Shown: positions 16,330 to 25,452 of the stretch, one piece after another | Position numbering within the stretch: the first letter of the stretch is position 1 | Layout of the letters: the number at the start of each line of letters is the position of its first letter | Source of the DNA: an uncultured Ruminococcus sp. | GTDB lineage: Bacteria; Bacillota; Clostridia; Oscillospirales; Ruminococcaceae | NCBI GenBank assembly: GCA_937902395.1 | Contig: CALGTV010000019.1 | Span: forward strand, 1 to 64,000 | Reading direction: 5' to 3' | Length of the DNA: 64,000 nucleotides | Notes under the pieces: model-generated | Database searches by the model: none | The model's input: only the letters and a program-made list of their open reading frames with translations | What the model was told of the DNA's origin: nothing | Program-made: the position numbers and the translations under genes

Positions 16330-17803
16330 CGTCTCCGCCCTTTCTGCCGAAAAGTCTGCTGAAGAAGCCCTTCTTTTTCTTCTTTTCAGGCTTGTTTTCA
16401 ACAGTTTCATCGTCTGTCAATTCTATAGGCTCTATTATTTCGGGAACATCTTCAATTTCAGGTGCCTCCTCAATCTCAGGAGCGTCTTCCACCTCAGGAG
16501 TTTCCACAACTTCCTCAGTTTCTTCAACCTCGGGAGTAAGTTCCACATCAGGTCCGAGTTCAACTTCGGGTACAAGTTCAACCTCGGGAGCATAAATAAT
16601 TTCGGGAGTTTCTTCAACTTCCTCTGCTTCTTCAACATCGGAAACAGCTTCCACTTCCTCTGTAAGTTCAACGTCTTTATGCTCGATTTCATCAGCGTGA
16701 ATTACATCGGCAATATCCTCAATCTCTGGAACATCTTCAATATCTTCTGCTTCTTTGATTTCGGGAGTATCTTCAACCTCAGCAATTTCCTCAATCTCAG
16801 GTACTTCTTCAATTTCAGGTGCTTCTTCAATCTCAGGAATATCGTCTATATCCTCATTTTCCTCTGCTCTCTCAGCAGCATTTCGCTTAGCCTCGTCAAT
16901 ATCAAAGAGAGCGTCAACGAACATACGGCTGTCAAATGGCTGTAAATCGTCGATTTTTTCGCCTACACCAATAAGCTTTACAGGAATTCCAAGCTCATTT
17001 TTAATTGATATAACAATACCGCCTTTTGCAGTACCATCAAGCTTTGTGAGAACAATACCTGTAATCGGCGCTGTTTCGCTGAAAAGCTTAGCCTGACTTA
17101 CGGCGTTCTGACCTGTTGTAGCGTCAAGAACAAGGAGTATTTCGCGTGAGCAGTCCCCTGCCTTGCTGTCGATGATACGATTTATCTTTTTAAGCTCCTC
17201 CATAAGATTCTTTTTATTATGAAGTCTGCCCGCAGTATCAATTACCACGACATCGCAGTTTCGGGCCTTTGCGGCATCAAGGGAATCATACACAACTGCA
17301 CCGGGGTCGCTTCCCTCAGCATGCTTTACAATCTCAACACCTGCACGGTCAGTCCATACTTGCAGCTGGTCAATAGCTGCTGCACGGAAAGTATCAGCCG
17401 CTGCAACAACGACTTTTTTGCCCTCCTGCTTGAACTGGTGACAGAGCTTGCCGATTGTTGTGGTCTTGCCCGCACCATTTACACCGATAACCATAATTAC
17501 AGCAGGTGAAACGGACAAATCAAGTCCTGTGTCATCGCCCATAATATCGGCGATAACCTCGTGAATAAGCTCCATAATGTCATTAGGGTCGGTAATACCT
17601 CTTTCCTTGACAAGCTTACGCACTCTTTCGCATATTTCAACAGATGTATCAACACCGATATCGCTCATAATCATCTGTTCTTCGAGTTCTTCAAAAAGCT
17701 CCTCGTCTATTTTTGTAAATGAATTGAATACCCGCTGAAGTCCGCCAAGAAAGCTGTCCTTAGTCTTTTTCAGACCTTCAGCGATTTTACTGAATAATCC
17801 CAT
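16322..17803 (-). CDS. ftsY: SRP receptor FtsY with an acidic C-terminal extension
   Basis: A 493-residue GTPase that docks SRP-ribosome complexes at the membrane. The NG domain is at the N-terminus: Walker A GVNGAGKT at 107-114, DTAGR, and the TKLD specificity motif, ending near residue 310. Usual FtsY proteins have about 300-330 residues in this lineage, or carry an acidic domain at the N-terminus. Here about 150 residues of degenerate (A/V/T)PE(I/V)E(E/D) repeats (about 320-470) follow the GTPase, then a basic patch and [12 protein letters not shown], which looks like the membrane-binding amphipathic helix normally seen at the N-terminus. smc lies upstream and rdgB overlaps the end. Confidence 0.95.
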   Translation of the reverse strand: MGLFSKIAEGLKKTKDSFLGGLQRVFNSFTKIDEELFEELEEQMIMSDIGVDTSVEICERVRKLVKERGITDPNDIMELIHEVIADIMGDDTGLDLSVSPAVIMVIGVNGAGKTTTIGKLCHQFKQEGKKVVVAAADTFRAAAIDQLQVWTDRAGVEIVKHAEGSDPGAVVYDSLDAAKARNCDVVVIDTAGRLHNKKNLMEELKKINRIIDSKAGDCSREILLVLDATTGQNAVSQAKLFSETAPITGIVLTKLDGTAKGGIVISIKNELGIPVKLIGVGEKIDDLQPFDSRMFVDALFDIDEAKRNAAERAEENEDIDDIPEIEEAPEIEEVPEIEEIAEVEDTPEIKEAEDIEDVPEIEDIADVIHADEIEHKDVELTEEVEAVSDVEEAEEVEETPEIIYAPEVELVPEVELGPDVELTPEVEETEEVVETPEVEDAPEIEEAPEIEDVPEIIEPIELTDDETVENKPEKKKKKGFFSRLFGRKGGDDE

Positions 17804-17857
17804 AATATCCTCCGTTTATGATGATTTAAAGGGGTTTTTATGATTTATAAGTGAAAG

Positions 17858-20800
17858 TTATTGTATATCAGCCACATCTTCCTGAAAATCCACCTGTTCC
17901 ATTTTCAGAAGCTTTGATATGCCGTCCTCTTGCATTGTAACGCCATAAAGCACATTTGCTTCCTCCATAGCGCTTCGTCTGTGGGTAACAAGAACAAACT
18001 GCGTGGTGTCTGTGAAATTTTTCAGATACTGAGCATATTTTCTTACGTTTACCTCATCAAGAGCCGCGTCAATCTCGTCAAGTATACAGAAAGGCGCAGG
18101 ACGAAGCCGCAGAATAGCAAAATATATTGCAATTGCCACAAATGACTGCTCACCACCCGAAAGGGATATAAGGTTCTTGATAACCTTTCCGGGAGGTGCA
18201 ACGCTAATTTCAATTCCCGATTCAAGAACATTCTCAGGATCATTGAGTATCAGTTCTGCCTTGCCGCCGCCGAAAAGCTCAACAAATATTTCCTTGAAAT
18301 TGGAATTTATAATCTTAAAGCTTTCGCTGAAAATACGGCACATTTCTTCCGTAAGTTCAGATATTATCCTTTCAAGCTCTTTTTTGGAATTCTGAACATC
18401 TGCAATCTGCGCAGACATGAATTCATATCTCTCTGATACCTCGCGGTATTCCTCAACAGCATCAACATTTACACTTCCCAGAGCCTTGATTTTATTTTTG
18501 ACTGAGTTAAGTTCAATCTGAGCCGCCGATATGTCCTCAACTTTTTCAGCAGTCTGCACCGCCTCAGAATATGTCATTTCGTACACGTCCATAAGCTGAC
18601 GAATTGTATTGTCGGTGTCGCGATTTGCAGAATCGCGGCGTTCTTCAAGTCGTGTTACTTCTCCTGAAAGCTTCTCCTTAGCCTCGTTAAGCTGTCTGAT
18701 ACCCTTTTGTATCTCGCTTACAAGGCGATTTTGCTCTGTATGGATATTCTGATAACGCTGAATCTCCGCGTTATATTCATCGGCATTTCTGCCAACGTTT
18801 TCAAGTTCAGCTTCAAGTCTTGCGATATCCATTTGCTTTTCGCTGATAATGCGTTCATTCAGACTGATTTCATTTTCAAAATGCCTGTTGTCACCGCTGA
18901 GGCTTTCAAGTTCGGAATTTATACGGATAATATCCTCATTTCTCGCCTGTATATCCTTTGAAAGCTCCATTTCGCGTATTTTCATACCAGAAAGCTTCTC
19001 CGTAAGCGCCGCCCTTTCAAGACGTAGTTTTTCGCGGCTTTCCTGCTCTGCATAAAGCTTTTTCTCAGCTTCCTTTATTTCCTCATCAAGCGCCGACGCT
19101 TCTTTTAAGGAATCAGCCTCCGTCTGCTTTGCCGCAGATATACGGTTTCTGAATTCTTCCTGTTGTCTGTCGGAATTTTCCGCAGTCGCCCGAAGCTGTT
19201 CTATAAGAACTTCAAGGCTTGAAAGCTCCGCAGTTATGCGTATTTCCGCAGAATCGCACTCCGCAAGTTCTGATCTTACGGATTCGCGGTCATATCTCAG
19301 TTTTTCTGCTTCTGCACGGAGCTTTTCCATTTTCCTGTTAAGCTCCTCACGCTGAATTGTAAGACGATTTATCTCGACATCAAGCTTATCAATTTCATTT
19401 TTACGAGTAATAACTCCCGCTGATTTCTGCGCAGAACCTCCGGTAAAGGAACCGCCTGCGTTGATAACCTGACCGTCAAGGGTTACAATACGGAATTTAT
19501 AGCCGTATTTTTTAGCAATAAGCGTTGCAGAATCAATATCCTCCGCAATGGCTACACGTCCAAGGAGCGATGCGATAATTCCGCTGAACTTCGGGTCATA
19601 TGCAACGATTTTATTCGCCATTGAGACAAATCCGCCGCAATCCTCCAGACCGTTCTCTTTCAGTTCATAGCCCTTAACAGAGGTTAGAGGCAGAAAAGTT
19701 GCTCTGCCTGCGTGATTTTCTTTAAGGAATCTTATTCCGCGCTTTGCGGCATCCTCGTTTTCCACGATAATATTCTGCATAGCACCGCCCAGAGCGGTTT
19801 CCACCGCAAGAGCATACTGTCCGTCAACGCTGATATTCTGCGCAACCGTGCCGTAAATTCCGCTGATTCTGCCCTGTTTTGAGGCTTTGAGTATCTGCTT
19901 TACGCTGCCTGCAAAGCCCTCCATGCTGTTTTCAAGGTCAATAAGGATTTTTTTCCTCTGCTGACAGTTTTTCAGCTCGTACAGGGATTTTTCAAATTCC
20001 TCCCTCGCCTTTTCAAAGCCCTCCTTGCGAGAGCCGTAAAGCCTTTCAACGCCGCTGAGTTTATTTGTCAACTCCGATTTTTTATCAGATATTTTCAGTA
20101 ATTCCGCCTTATTATCAGCAATCTTTTTATTATATTCATTAACAGAGGACTCCACGTCCCCCACGCTTTCAAGAAGCTCTGTAAGACGTTTATCCTCATC
20201 ATAAGCCTGCTGTTTAGCGGATTCTGCGGCAAAATTCAACTCACTCTGTCTGATATGGAGACTATTTATAAGACTACTAATTTCATCGACAGTATCGCCA
20301 AGAGAATTGTTTTTATCCTCAGCAGCTTGGAATTCCTCCATAAATCGTCCGATTTCCTCTGTAAGTGCAGATTTTTCCGCTTCAAGAGCAGCAATTTTCT
20401 TTTCCGTTTCTTTAATGCGAAGTTTCAGATCACGTTTTGTTTCCTCGGAATCCTCCATAGCCTTTTTTGCTTTTTGTATAGCCTCTCTGCAATGGCTTAT
20501 GTCGTTCTCAAATACCGCAATATCTGACTTTTTCTGTGATGAGGACTGCTCCTCCTCAATCATTTTACGCCGAAGTTCGTCGGATTTAATTGTACATTCC
20601 TGCATACGACGATAACTGTTCTGTAATTTTTCTTCCTCGCGGGCAATGTCATTTTCAATATTTTCATATTCGCCATGACTGCGCAGTAGATTTTCCTCCA
20701 GCTTTTCAAGCTTTGCTTTCAGTTCGTCAAGGCGTGTAACCCACACTGACAGTTCCAGACGTTTTCTTTCCTCTGCAAGTATAATGAATTTCTGCGCCTT

Positions 20801-21430
20801 TTCCGACTGAATTCTCAGCGGTTCAACGCGGCTTTCAAGTTCAGAAAGTATATCCGAAAGGCGAAACAGATTTTCCTGTGCAGCTGTAAGCTTTCGTTCT
20901 GCTTCAAGCTTTTTGTAGCGGAATTTAGAAATTCCCGCCGCTTCCTCAAAAATATCGCGGCGTTCATTGCTTTTAGCTCCGACAATTTCGGCAATACGTC
21001 CCTGACCGATTATAGAATAACCGTCTCTGCCAAGTCCCGTATCCATAAAAAGCTCGTTTATATCTTTAAGGCGGCAGGCTCTGCCGTTTATCATATACTC
21101 GCTTTCACCGCTTCGGTAAAGCTTTCGTGTAACCGCAACTTCATCCCCCATATCCGTAAGGACATTGTCAGAATTGTCTATATTAAGAGTAACAGCGGCA
21201 AAGCCCATAGGCTTTCTTGCAACAGTACCGGAAAAAATAACGTCCTCCATTTTGTTTCCTCGGAGAGTTTTCGTAGATTGCTCACCAAGAACCCAGCGTA
21301 CAGAGTCGCCGATATTACTTTTTCCGCTGCCGTTGGGACCAACTACCGCCGTCAGACCTTTGTCAAAGGTAAGACTTATTTTATCGGGAAATGATTTAAA
21401 TCCCTGTATTTCCAATGATTTAAGATACAC
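17858..21430 (-). CDS. smc: Chromosome segregation ATPase SMC
   Basis: A full-length 1190-residue SMC protein that organises and segregates the chromosome with ScpA/ScpB (not in this window). The head has Walker A GPNGSGKSN near residue 32, a long coiled coil runs to a hinge at about 510-680, and the second coil leads to the C-terminal head with the ABC signature LSGGEQ and Walker B CILDEIDAALD. The GTG start at 21430 has GGAGGTGAG upstream. It follows the radical SAM gene by 4 bases; the rnc-smc-ftsY order is standard in Firmicutes. Confidence 0.97.
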   Translation of the reverse strand: MYLKSLEIQGFKSFPDKISLTFDKGLTAVVGPNGSGKSNIGDSVRWVLGEQSTKTLRGNKMEDVIFSGTVARKPMGFAAVTLNIDNSDNVLTDMGDEVAVTRKLYRSGESEYMINGRACRLKDINELFMDTGLGRDGYSIIGQGRIAEIVGAKSNERRDIFEEAAGISKFRYKKLEAERKLTAAQENLFRLSDILSELESRVEPLRIQSEKAQKFIILAEERKRLELSVWVTRLDELKAKLEKLEENLLRSHGEYENIENDIAREEEKLQNSYRRMQECTIKSDELRRKMIEEEQSSSQKKSDIAVFENDISHCREAIQKAKKAMEDSEETKRDLKLRIKETEKKIAALEAEKSALTEEIGRFMEEFQAAEDKNNSLGDTVDEISSLINSLHIRQSELNFAAESAKQQAYDEDKRLTELLESVGDVESSVNEYNKKIADNKAELLKISDKKSELTNKLSGVERLYGSRKEGFEKAREEFEKSLYELKNCQQRKKILIDLENSMEGFAGSVKQILKASKQGRISGIYGTVAQNISVDGQYALAVETALGGAMQNIIVENEDAAKRGIRFLKENHAGRATFLPLTSVKGYELKENGLEDCGGFVSMANKIVAYDPKFSGIIASLLGRVAIAEDIDSATLIAKKYGYKFRIVTLDGQVINAGGSFTGGSAQKSAGVITRKNEIDKLDVEINRLTIQREELNRKMEKLRAEAEKLRYDRESVRSELAECDSAEIRITAELSSLEVLIEQLRATAENSDRQQEEFRNRISAAKQTEADSLKEASALDEEIKEAEKKLYAEQESREKLRLERAALTEKLSGMKIREMELSKDIQARNEDIIRINSELESLSGDNRHFENEISLNERIISEKQMDIARLEAELENVGRNADEYNAEIQRYQNIHTEQNRLVSEIQKGIRQLNEAKEKLSGEVTRLEERRDSANRDTDNTIRQLMDVYEMTYSEAVQTAEKVEDISAAQIELNSVKNKIKALGSVNVDAVEEYREVSERYEFMSAQIADVQNSKKELERIISELTEEMCRIFSESFKIINSNFKEIFVELFGGGKAELILNDPENVLESGIEISVAPPGKVIKNLISLSGGEQSFVAIAIYFAILRLRPAPFCILDEIDAALDEVNVRKYAQYLKNFTDTTQFVLVTHRRSAMEEANVLYGVTMQEDGISKLLKMEQVDFQEDVADIQ

Positions 21431-21434
21431 CTGC

Positions 21435-22442
21435 TCACCTCCTTACATCCATAGTTTTTATATCGTATTTCGGAATATTTGCATCTCCGATGATTTTTAT
21501 ATTTATGCCATGATTTTTAAAATATTCAACATTAACTTTTTTATGCCCCATTGCCTTACTGATACAAGCAGGATTCACCGCAAAAACGAAATTAAATCCG
21601 CTTTTATTTTTGTAACTGATAAGCTCCTCCATTTTTCTGCGATATATATTGCTTTCACATATCTCACGGAATGCAGGGTGATAAAATCCGCCTATCATAT
21701 CCCGTTCCACAAATTCAGAGGCATGAAGTCCGCATTTTATAACCTTTATGCCATCATACTCAAATTTCATCATGGCAATTGCAGCAAATTCCGTCACTTC
21801 CTCAAAGGAAAATGTGCTATACTCCCCAGATTTATAGAGCTCACCCAGCTTCGTGCCTTCAAGTATTACTACGGGATAAATTCTCACCGTATCAGGATGA
21901 ACTGAAACTATTTTATCAAGGGTTTCATATTCATCAGCCATATCGCTTTTGTAAAGCCCAATCATCATCTGCAAACCAAGTTCAAAGCCGTATCTGCGGA
22001 TAAGTGCTGACGCTTTTTCAACATCGGCACAGATGTGACCGCGCTCGTTTGCTTCAAGCACTTTATCAGACATTGACTGCGCTCCCAGTTCAATAGCTGT
22101 AACGCCGTATTTTTTCAGCAGTGTCAGCACCTCGTCATCAATGCAGTCGGGACGGGTAGATATACGTATACCGCTGAATTTTCCCTCTCCCACAAAGGAA
22201 TATGCCGCTTCAAGAAGTTCTGTCATATATACCCTTGGAATTGCTGTAAAACTTCCGCCGAAAAAGGCAATTTCCGTATTTTCAGGGGATTTCACCTCTG
22301 CAAGAGCCTTGCCGCATATCTCCCTTACATCGTCCCCATGAGGTATACGCTGTACGCCGCTTATTGTACGCTGGTCGCAGAAACTGCACCTGTGGGGACA
22401 GCCGATGTGGGGGATGAATATTGATATATTTGCGTGTTTCAT
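21435..22442 (-). CDS. Elp3-like radical SAM protein
   Basis: A 335-residue radical SAM enzyme with the [4Fe-4S] cluster motif CPHRCSFC near residues 14-21 and the SAM-binding GGSFT block. It resembles the radical SAM half of Elp3 (COG1243) without the acetyltransferase domain. Such genes commonly sit between rnc and smc in Clostridia. The substrate is unknown; tRNA modification is possible by family resemblance. It overlaps rnc by 4 bases and precedes smc by 4. Confidence 0.85.
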   Translation of the reverse strand: MKHANISIFIPHIGCPHRCSFCDQRTISGVQRIPHGDDVREICGKALAEVKSPENTEIAFFGGSFTAIPRVYMTELLEAAYSFVGEGKFSGIRISTRPDCIDDEVLTLLKKYGVTAIELGAQSMSDKVLEANERGHICADVEKASALIRRYGFELGLQMMIGLYKSDMADEYETLDKIVSVHPDTVRIYPVVILEGTKLGELYKSGEYSTFSFEEVTEFAAIAMMKFEYDGIKVIKCGLHASEFVERDMIGGFYHPAFREICESNIYRRKMEELISYKNKSGFNFVFAVNPACISKAMGHKKVNVEYFKNHGINIKIIGDANIPKYDIKTMDVRR

Positions 22443-23143
22443 ATGCCTGTATTATAGCCCATAAGCTCTAAAGCTTCCTTTGCGGCAAGCTGTTCGGCAT
22501 CTTTTTTGCTTCTGCCCTTGCCCTTGCCAATAACCTGCGAATTGAGCATAACCTCTACAACAAAACGCTTGTTGTGGTCTGGGCCCTCCTCGCCGATTAG
22601 CACATATTCCACTTTTTCTTCCGGATTTTTCTGAACTATCTCCTGCAAAACCGTCTTGAAATCGCCAAAAGCCATTTTGGGACTGTTTGTGATATTTTCG
22701 GGAATGAAGCGGAGAATATGCTTTCTTGCAGCCTCCATACCACCGTCAAGGTAGATTGCAGCGATAACAGCTTCAAATGCGTCCGCAAGTATGGAGGGAC
22801 GTTCTCTGCCCCCTGTATTTTCCTCGCCCTTGCCGAGAAGTATGAATTTACCCAGCTCAATCTGCTGTGCAAATACGTGGAGGCTCTTTTCGCATACGAG
22901 AGAAGCGCGAAGCTTTGTTAAATCACCCTCTGCAACAGAGTCCAGCTGCTTGTAAAGATAATCAGATACAACCACAGAAAGAACGCTGTCCCCGAGAAAT
23001 TCAAGTCTTTCATTACTTCCCTTGGGATTCTTATTTTCATTGGCATAGGAGGAATGGGACAAAGCGTTTATCAAAAGCTTTCTGTCCTTGAATTTATAAC
23101 GGATATTTTCTTCAAATTTTACAATATTTTCAATATCATTCAT
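22439..23143 (-). CDS. rnc: Ribonuclease III
   Basis: A 234-residue double-strand-specific endoribonuclease used in rRNA processing and RNA turnover. The catalytic signature NERLEFLGDSVL is intact, with the second acidic patch in ADAFEAVIAAIYLD. A C-terminal dsRNA-binding domain ends in GRSKKDAEQLAAKEAL. The ATG at 23143 has GAGGG 9 bases upstream and overlaps the plsX end by 8 bases; the frame is open to 23212 but without a site. Confidence 0.96.
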   Translation of the reverse strand: MNDIENIVKFEENIRYKFKDRKLLINALSHSSYANENKNPKGSNERLEFLGDSVLSVVVSDYLYKQLDSVAEGDLTKLRASLVCEKSLHVFAQQIELGKFILLGKGEENTGGRERPSILADAFEAVIAAIYLDGGMEAARKHILRFIPENITNSPKMAFGDFKTVLQEIVQKNPEEKVEYVLIGEEGPDHNKRFVVEVMLNSQVIGKGKGRSKKDAEQLAAKEALELMGYNTGI

Positions 23144-24146
23144 CTTTATTTTCCCTCTGAGAATTAGCATTGACGTAACTTTCAATTGATTCAATAACCT
23201 TTCCGTCAACACACTGCTTTGCCTGTCTTACAGCGTTGAAAAATGCGGTAGCATCGGAACTTCCGTGAGCCTTTATAACAGGCTTTTTAACGCCCATAAG
23301 CGCAGAGCCGCCTGTTTCACGGTAATCCATCTGCTTTTTGAATCCCTTGATTTTACCCATAGAAAACAGTGCACCGATAACTCCTGCTCCAGAAAATATC
23401 CACTTCATCTTCTTAGCAAAGAATGAGCCCATTCCCTCGTACAGTTTAAGCACAATATTTCCTGTAAAGCCGTCAGTTACAACTACATCATATTCACCTT
23501 TGGGCAAATCACGGGCTTCAACGTTGCCTGCAAAATTAAGTCCTGAATCCTTTAAAAGCTTATAGGTCTCAATTTCAAGTTCTCTGCCCTTGGTATCCTC
23601 TGCGCCGATATTGAGCAGTGCAACCTTAGGATTTTTCACACCCATAACCTTTTCCGCATAGGCGCTTCCCATAACCGCAAACTGCACCAGCATTTCAGGG
23701 CGGCACTCCGTATTAGCGCCTGCATCAAGGAGGATAAAGCTTCCCTTATCAGCAGGAAGCACAGGAGAGGGAGCAACACGCTTTATGCCCTTGATACGCT
23801 TTACAATAAAGGTAGCGCCCATAACGAGCGCACCGGTACTGCCTGCGGATACAAAAGCGTCGCCCTTATCCTCCGCAAGAAGCTGCATACCAATTGCCAT
23901 AGATGTGTTTTTGCCCGATTTTATAATCTGATTTGGTTCTTCGTGTATATCGAAAACCTCATCTGTATGAACAATTTCCATACCCTCAAGGCTTATGCCG
24001 TTATCAGCAGCACATTTTTTTATTTTATCCTCGCTGCCTGTGAGAACTATCTGAACTCCAAGCTCTTTTACCGCCTGTTCACAGCCCTTTATAACTTCAA
24101 GAGGCGCATTGTCGCCTCCGAAAGCGTCAACGATTATTTTAGCCAA
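23136..24146 (-). CDS. plsX: Phosphate acyltransferase PlsX
   Basis: A 336-residue enzyme that makes acyl-phosphate from acyl-ACP for phospholipid synthesis. The start AKIIVDAFGGDNAP and the blocks FVSAGSTGALV, LLDAGAN, VALLNIGAEDTKG and DGFTGNIVLK are diagnostic. It overlaps trmFO by 8 bases. No acyl carrier protein gene is found between it and rnc, unlike in many Firmicutes. Confidence 0.96.
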   Translation of the reverse strand: MAKIIVDAFGGDNAPLEVIKGCEQAVKELGVQIVLTGSEDKIKKCAADNGISLEGMEIVHTDEVFDIHEEPNQIIKSGKNTSMAIGMQLLAEDKGDAFVSAGSTGALVMGATFIVKRIKGIKRVAPSPVLPADKGSFILLDAGANTECRPEMLVQFAVMGSAYAEKVMGVKNPKVALLNIGAEDTKGRELEIETYKLLKDSGLNFAGNVEARDLPKGEYDVVVTDGFTGNIVLKLYEGMGSFFAKKMKWIFSGAGVIGALFSMGKIKGFKKQMDYRETGGSALMGVKKPVIKAHGSSDATAFFNAVRQAKQCVDGKVIESIESYVNANSQRENKDE

Positions 24147-25452
24147 TTCTATCCAGCTCCTCTCTCAAAGCCGCAACTGCCCTGTTGGCATATACGCCGT
24201 ATTTTTCTTTTTTGTCGCGGATTCTTTCTCCGATATCGGGAAGTATTCCCATATTTGCACCCATAGGCTGAAATTTTCCGCTGTTGAAACTGTCGCTGAT
24301 ATATGAAGTCAGCGCGCCCAGCATTGTTTCACGGGGCAGATTTATTGGTTCAAGTCCCAGAATTTTTCTTGCGGCGGCTGTACCTGCAATAAGACCGCTT
24401 GCCGCTGATTCCATATATCCCTCAACGCCTGTTATCTGTCCTGCAAAGTAGATATTCTCGTTATTTCTCATTGAAAAATCGCTGTTGAGAAGTTCGGGAC
24501 TGTTTATGAAAGTATTTCTGTGCATTACACCGTAGCGCATAAATTCAGCATTTTCAAGTCCGGGAATCATTGAGAAAACACGTTTCTGCTCACCGAATTT
24601 CAGATTTGTCTGAAATCCCACAAGATTGAAAAGGGTAGCTTCTTTGTTTTCACGGCGAAGCTGTACAACTGCATATGGACGCTTTCCAGTGCGGATATCA
24701 GTAATTCCAACTGGCTTCATAGGGCCGAAACGCATGGTATCAACTCCCCTTGTGGCAAGCACTTCAATAGGCATACAGCCCTCGTATACGCTGAATGGGT
24801 GAGTTTCAAAATCTTTAAGCTGTACACGCTCCGCAGATATGAGAGCATTGTAAAATTCAAGATATTCCTCTTTATTCATGGGACAGTTTATATAATCCGC
24901 GTCGCCCCTGTCGTAACGTGATGCAAAGAATACCTTTTCTTTATCAAGGCTTTCGTAAGTCACAATGGGAGCCGCCGCGTCGTAGAAGCTTAGCCCCTCG
25001 CCGCAGAGATTCTGTATAATATCCGCCATAGATCCATTAGTAAGCGGACCTGTAGCGATTATATTTATACCCTCGGGAAGCTCTGTAACCTCGCCCTCAA
25101 CTACTTCTATAAGGGGATTTCCGCATATCTTTTCGGTAACCGCATCAGAGAACTTTTCTCTGTCAACAGCCAGTGCACCGCCTGCCTCAACGGAATTTTC
25201 CTTAGCGCATGGCACTGTAAGAGAACCCAGCATTTCCATTTCCGTTTTAAGCAGTCCTGCCGCAGATTCAAGTCTTGCGGCTTTAAGGGAGTTAGAGCAT
25301 ACAAGCTCCGCAAATCCCTTGTACTTGTGAGCAGGGCTGAATTTCTGAGGCTTCATCTCATAAAGCCTTACATTTATATCATATCGTGCAAGAGCCCATG
25401 CGGCTTCACAGCCTGCAAGCCCCGCACCGATAACATTAACCGTCACGCTCAT
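24139..25452 (-). CDS. trmFO: Folate/FAD-dependent tRNA m5U54 methyltransferase TrmFO
   Basis: A 437-residue flavoprotein that methylates U54 of tRNA with methylenetetrahydrofolate as donor. The FAD-binding GAGLAGCEAAW is at residues 9-19. Blocks such as LVCSNSLKA, RFGPMKPVG and FAGQITGVEGYMESAASGL are typical, including the Cys used as redox or catalytic residue. It overlaps topA by 4 bases, as in B. subtilis. Confidence 0.96.
   Translation of the reverse strand: MSVTVNVIGAGLAGCEAAWALARYDINVRLYEMKPQKFSPAHKYKGFAELVCSNSLKAARLESAAGLLKTEMEMLGSLTVPCAKENSVEAGGALAVDREKFSDAVTEKICGNPLIEVVEGEVTELPEGINIIATGPLTNGSMADIIQNLCGEGLSFYDAAAPIVTYESLDKEKVFFASRYDRGDADYINCPMNKEEYLEFYNALISAERVQLKDFETHPFSVYEGCMPIEVLATRGVDTMRFGPMKPVGITDIRTGKRPYAVVQLRRENKEATLFNLVGFQTNLKFGEQKRVFSMIPGLENAEFMRYGVMHRNTFINSPELLNSDFSMRNNENIYFAGQITGVEGYMESAASGLIAGTAAARKILGLEPINLPRETMLGALTSYISDSFNSGKFQPMGANMGILPDIGERIRDKKEKYGVYANRAVAALREELDRIG

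Noticed and set aside
16400..16860. Possible CRISPR-like repeat array
   Set aside because: The repeats are codon-based, degenerate, in frame with FtsY and have no spacer structure.
16392..16880. Ser/Thr-rich repeat frames on the plus strand opposite ftsY
   Set aside because: They are the mirror of the acidic FtsY repeats and have no start signals.
17219..17509. Plus-strand frame opposite the FtsY GTPase domain
   Set aside because: A shadow of a well-supported conserved gene.
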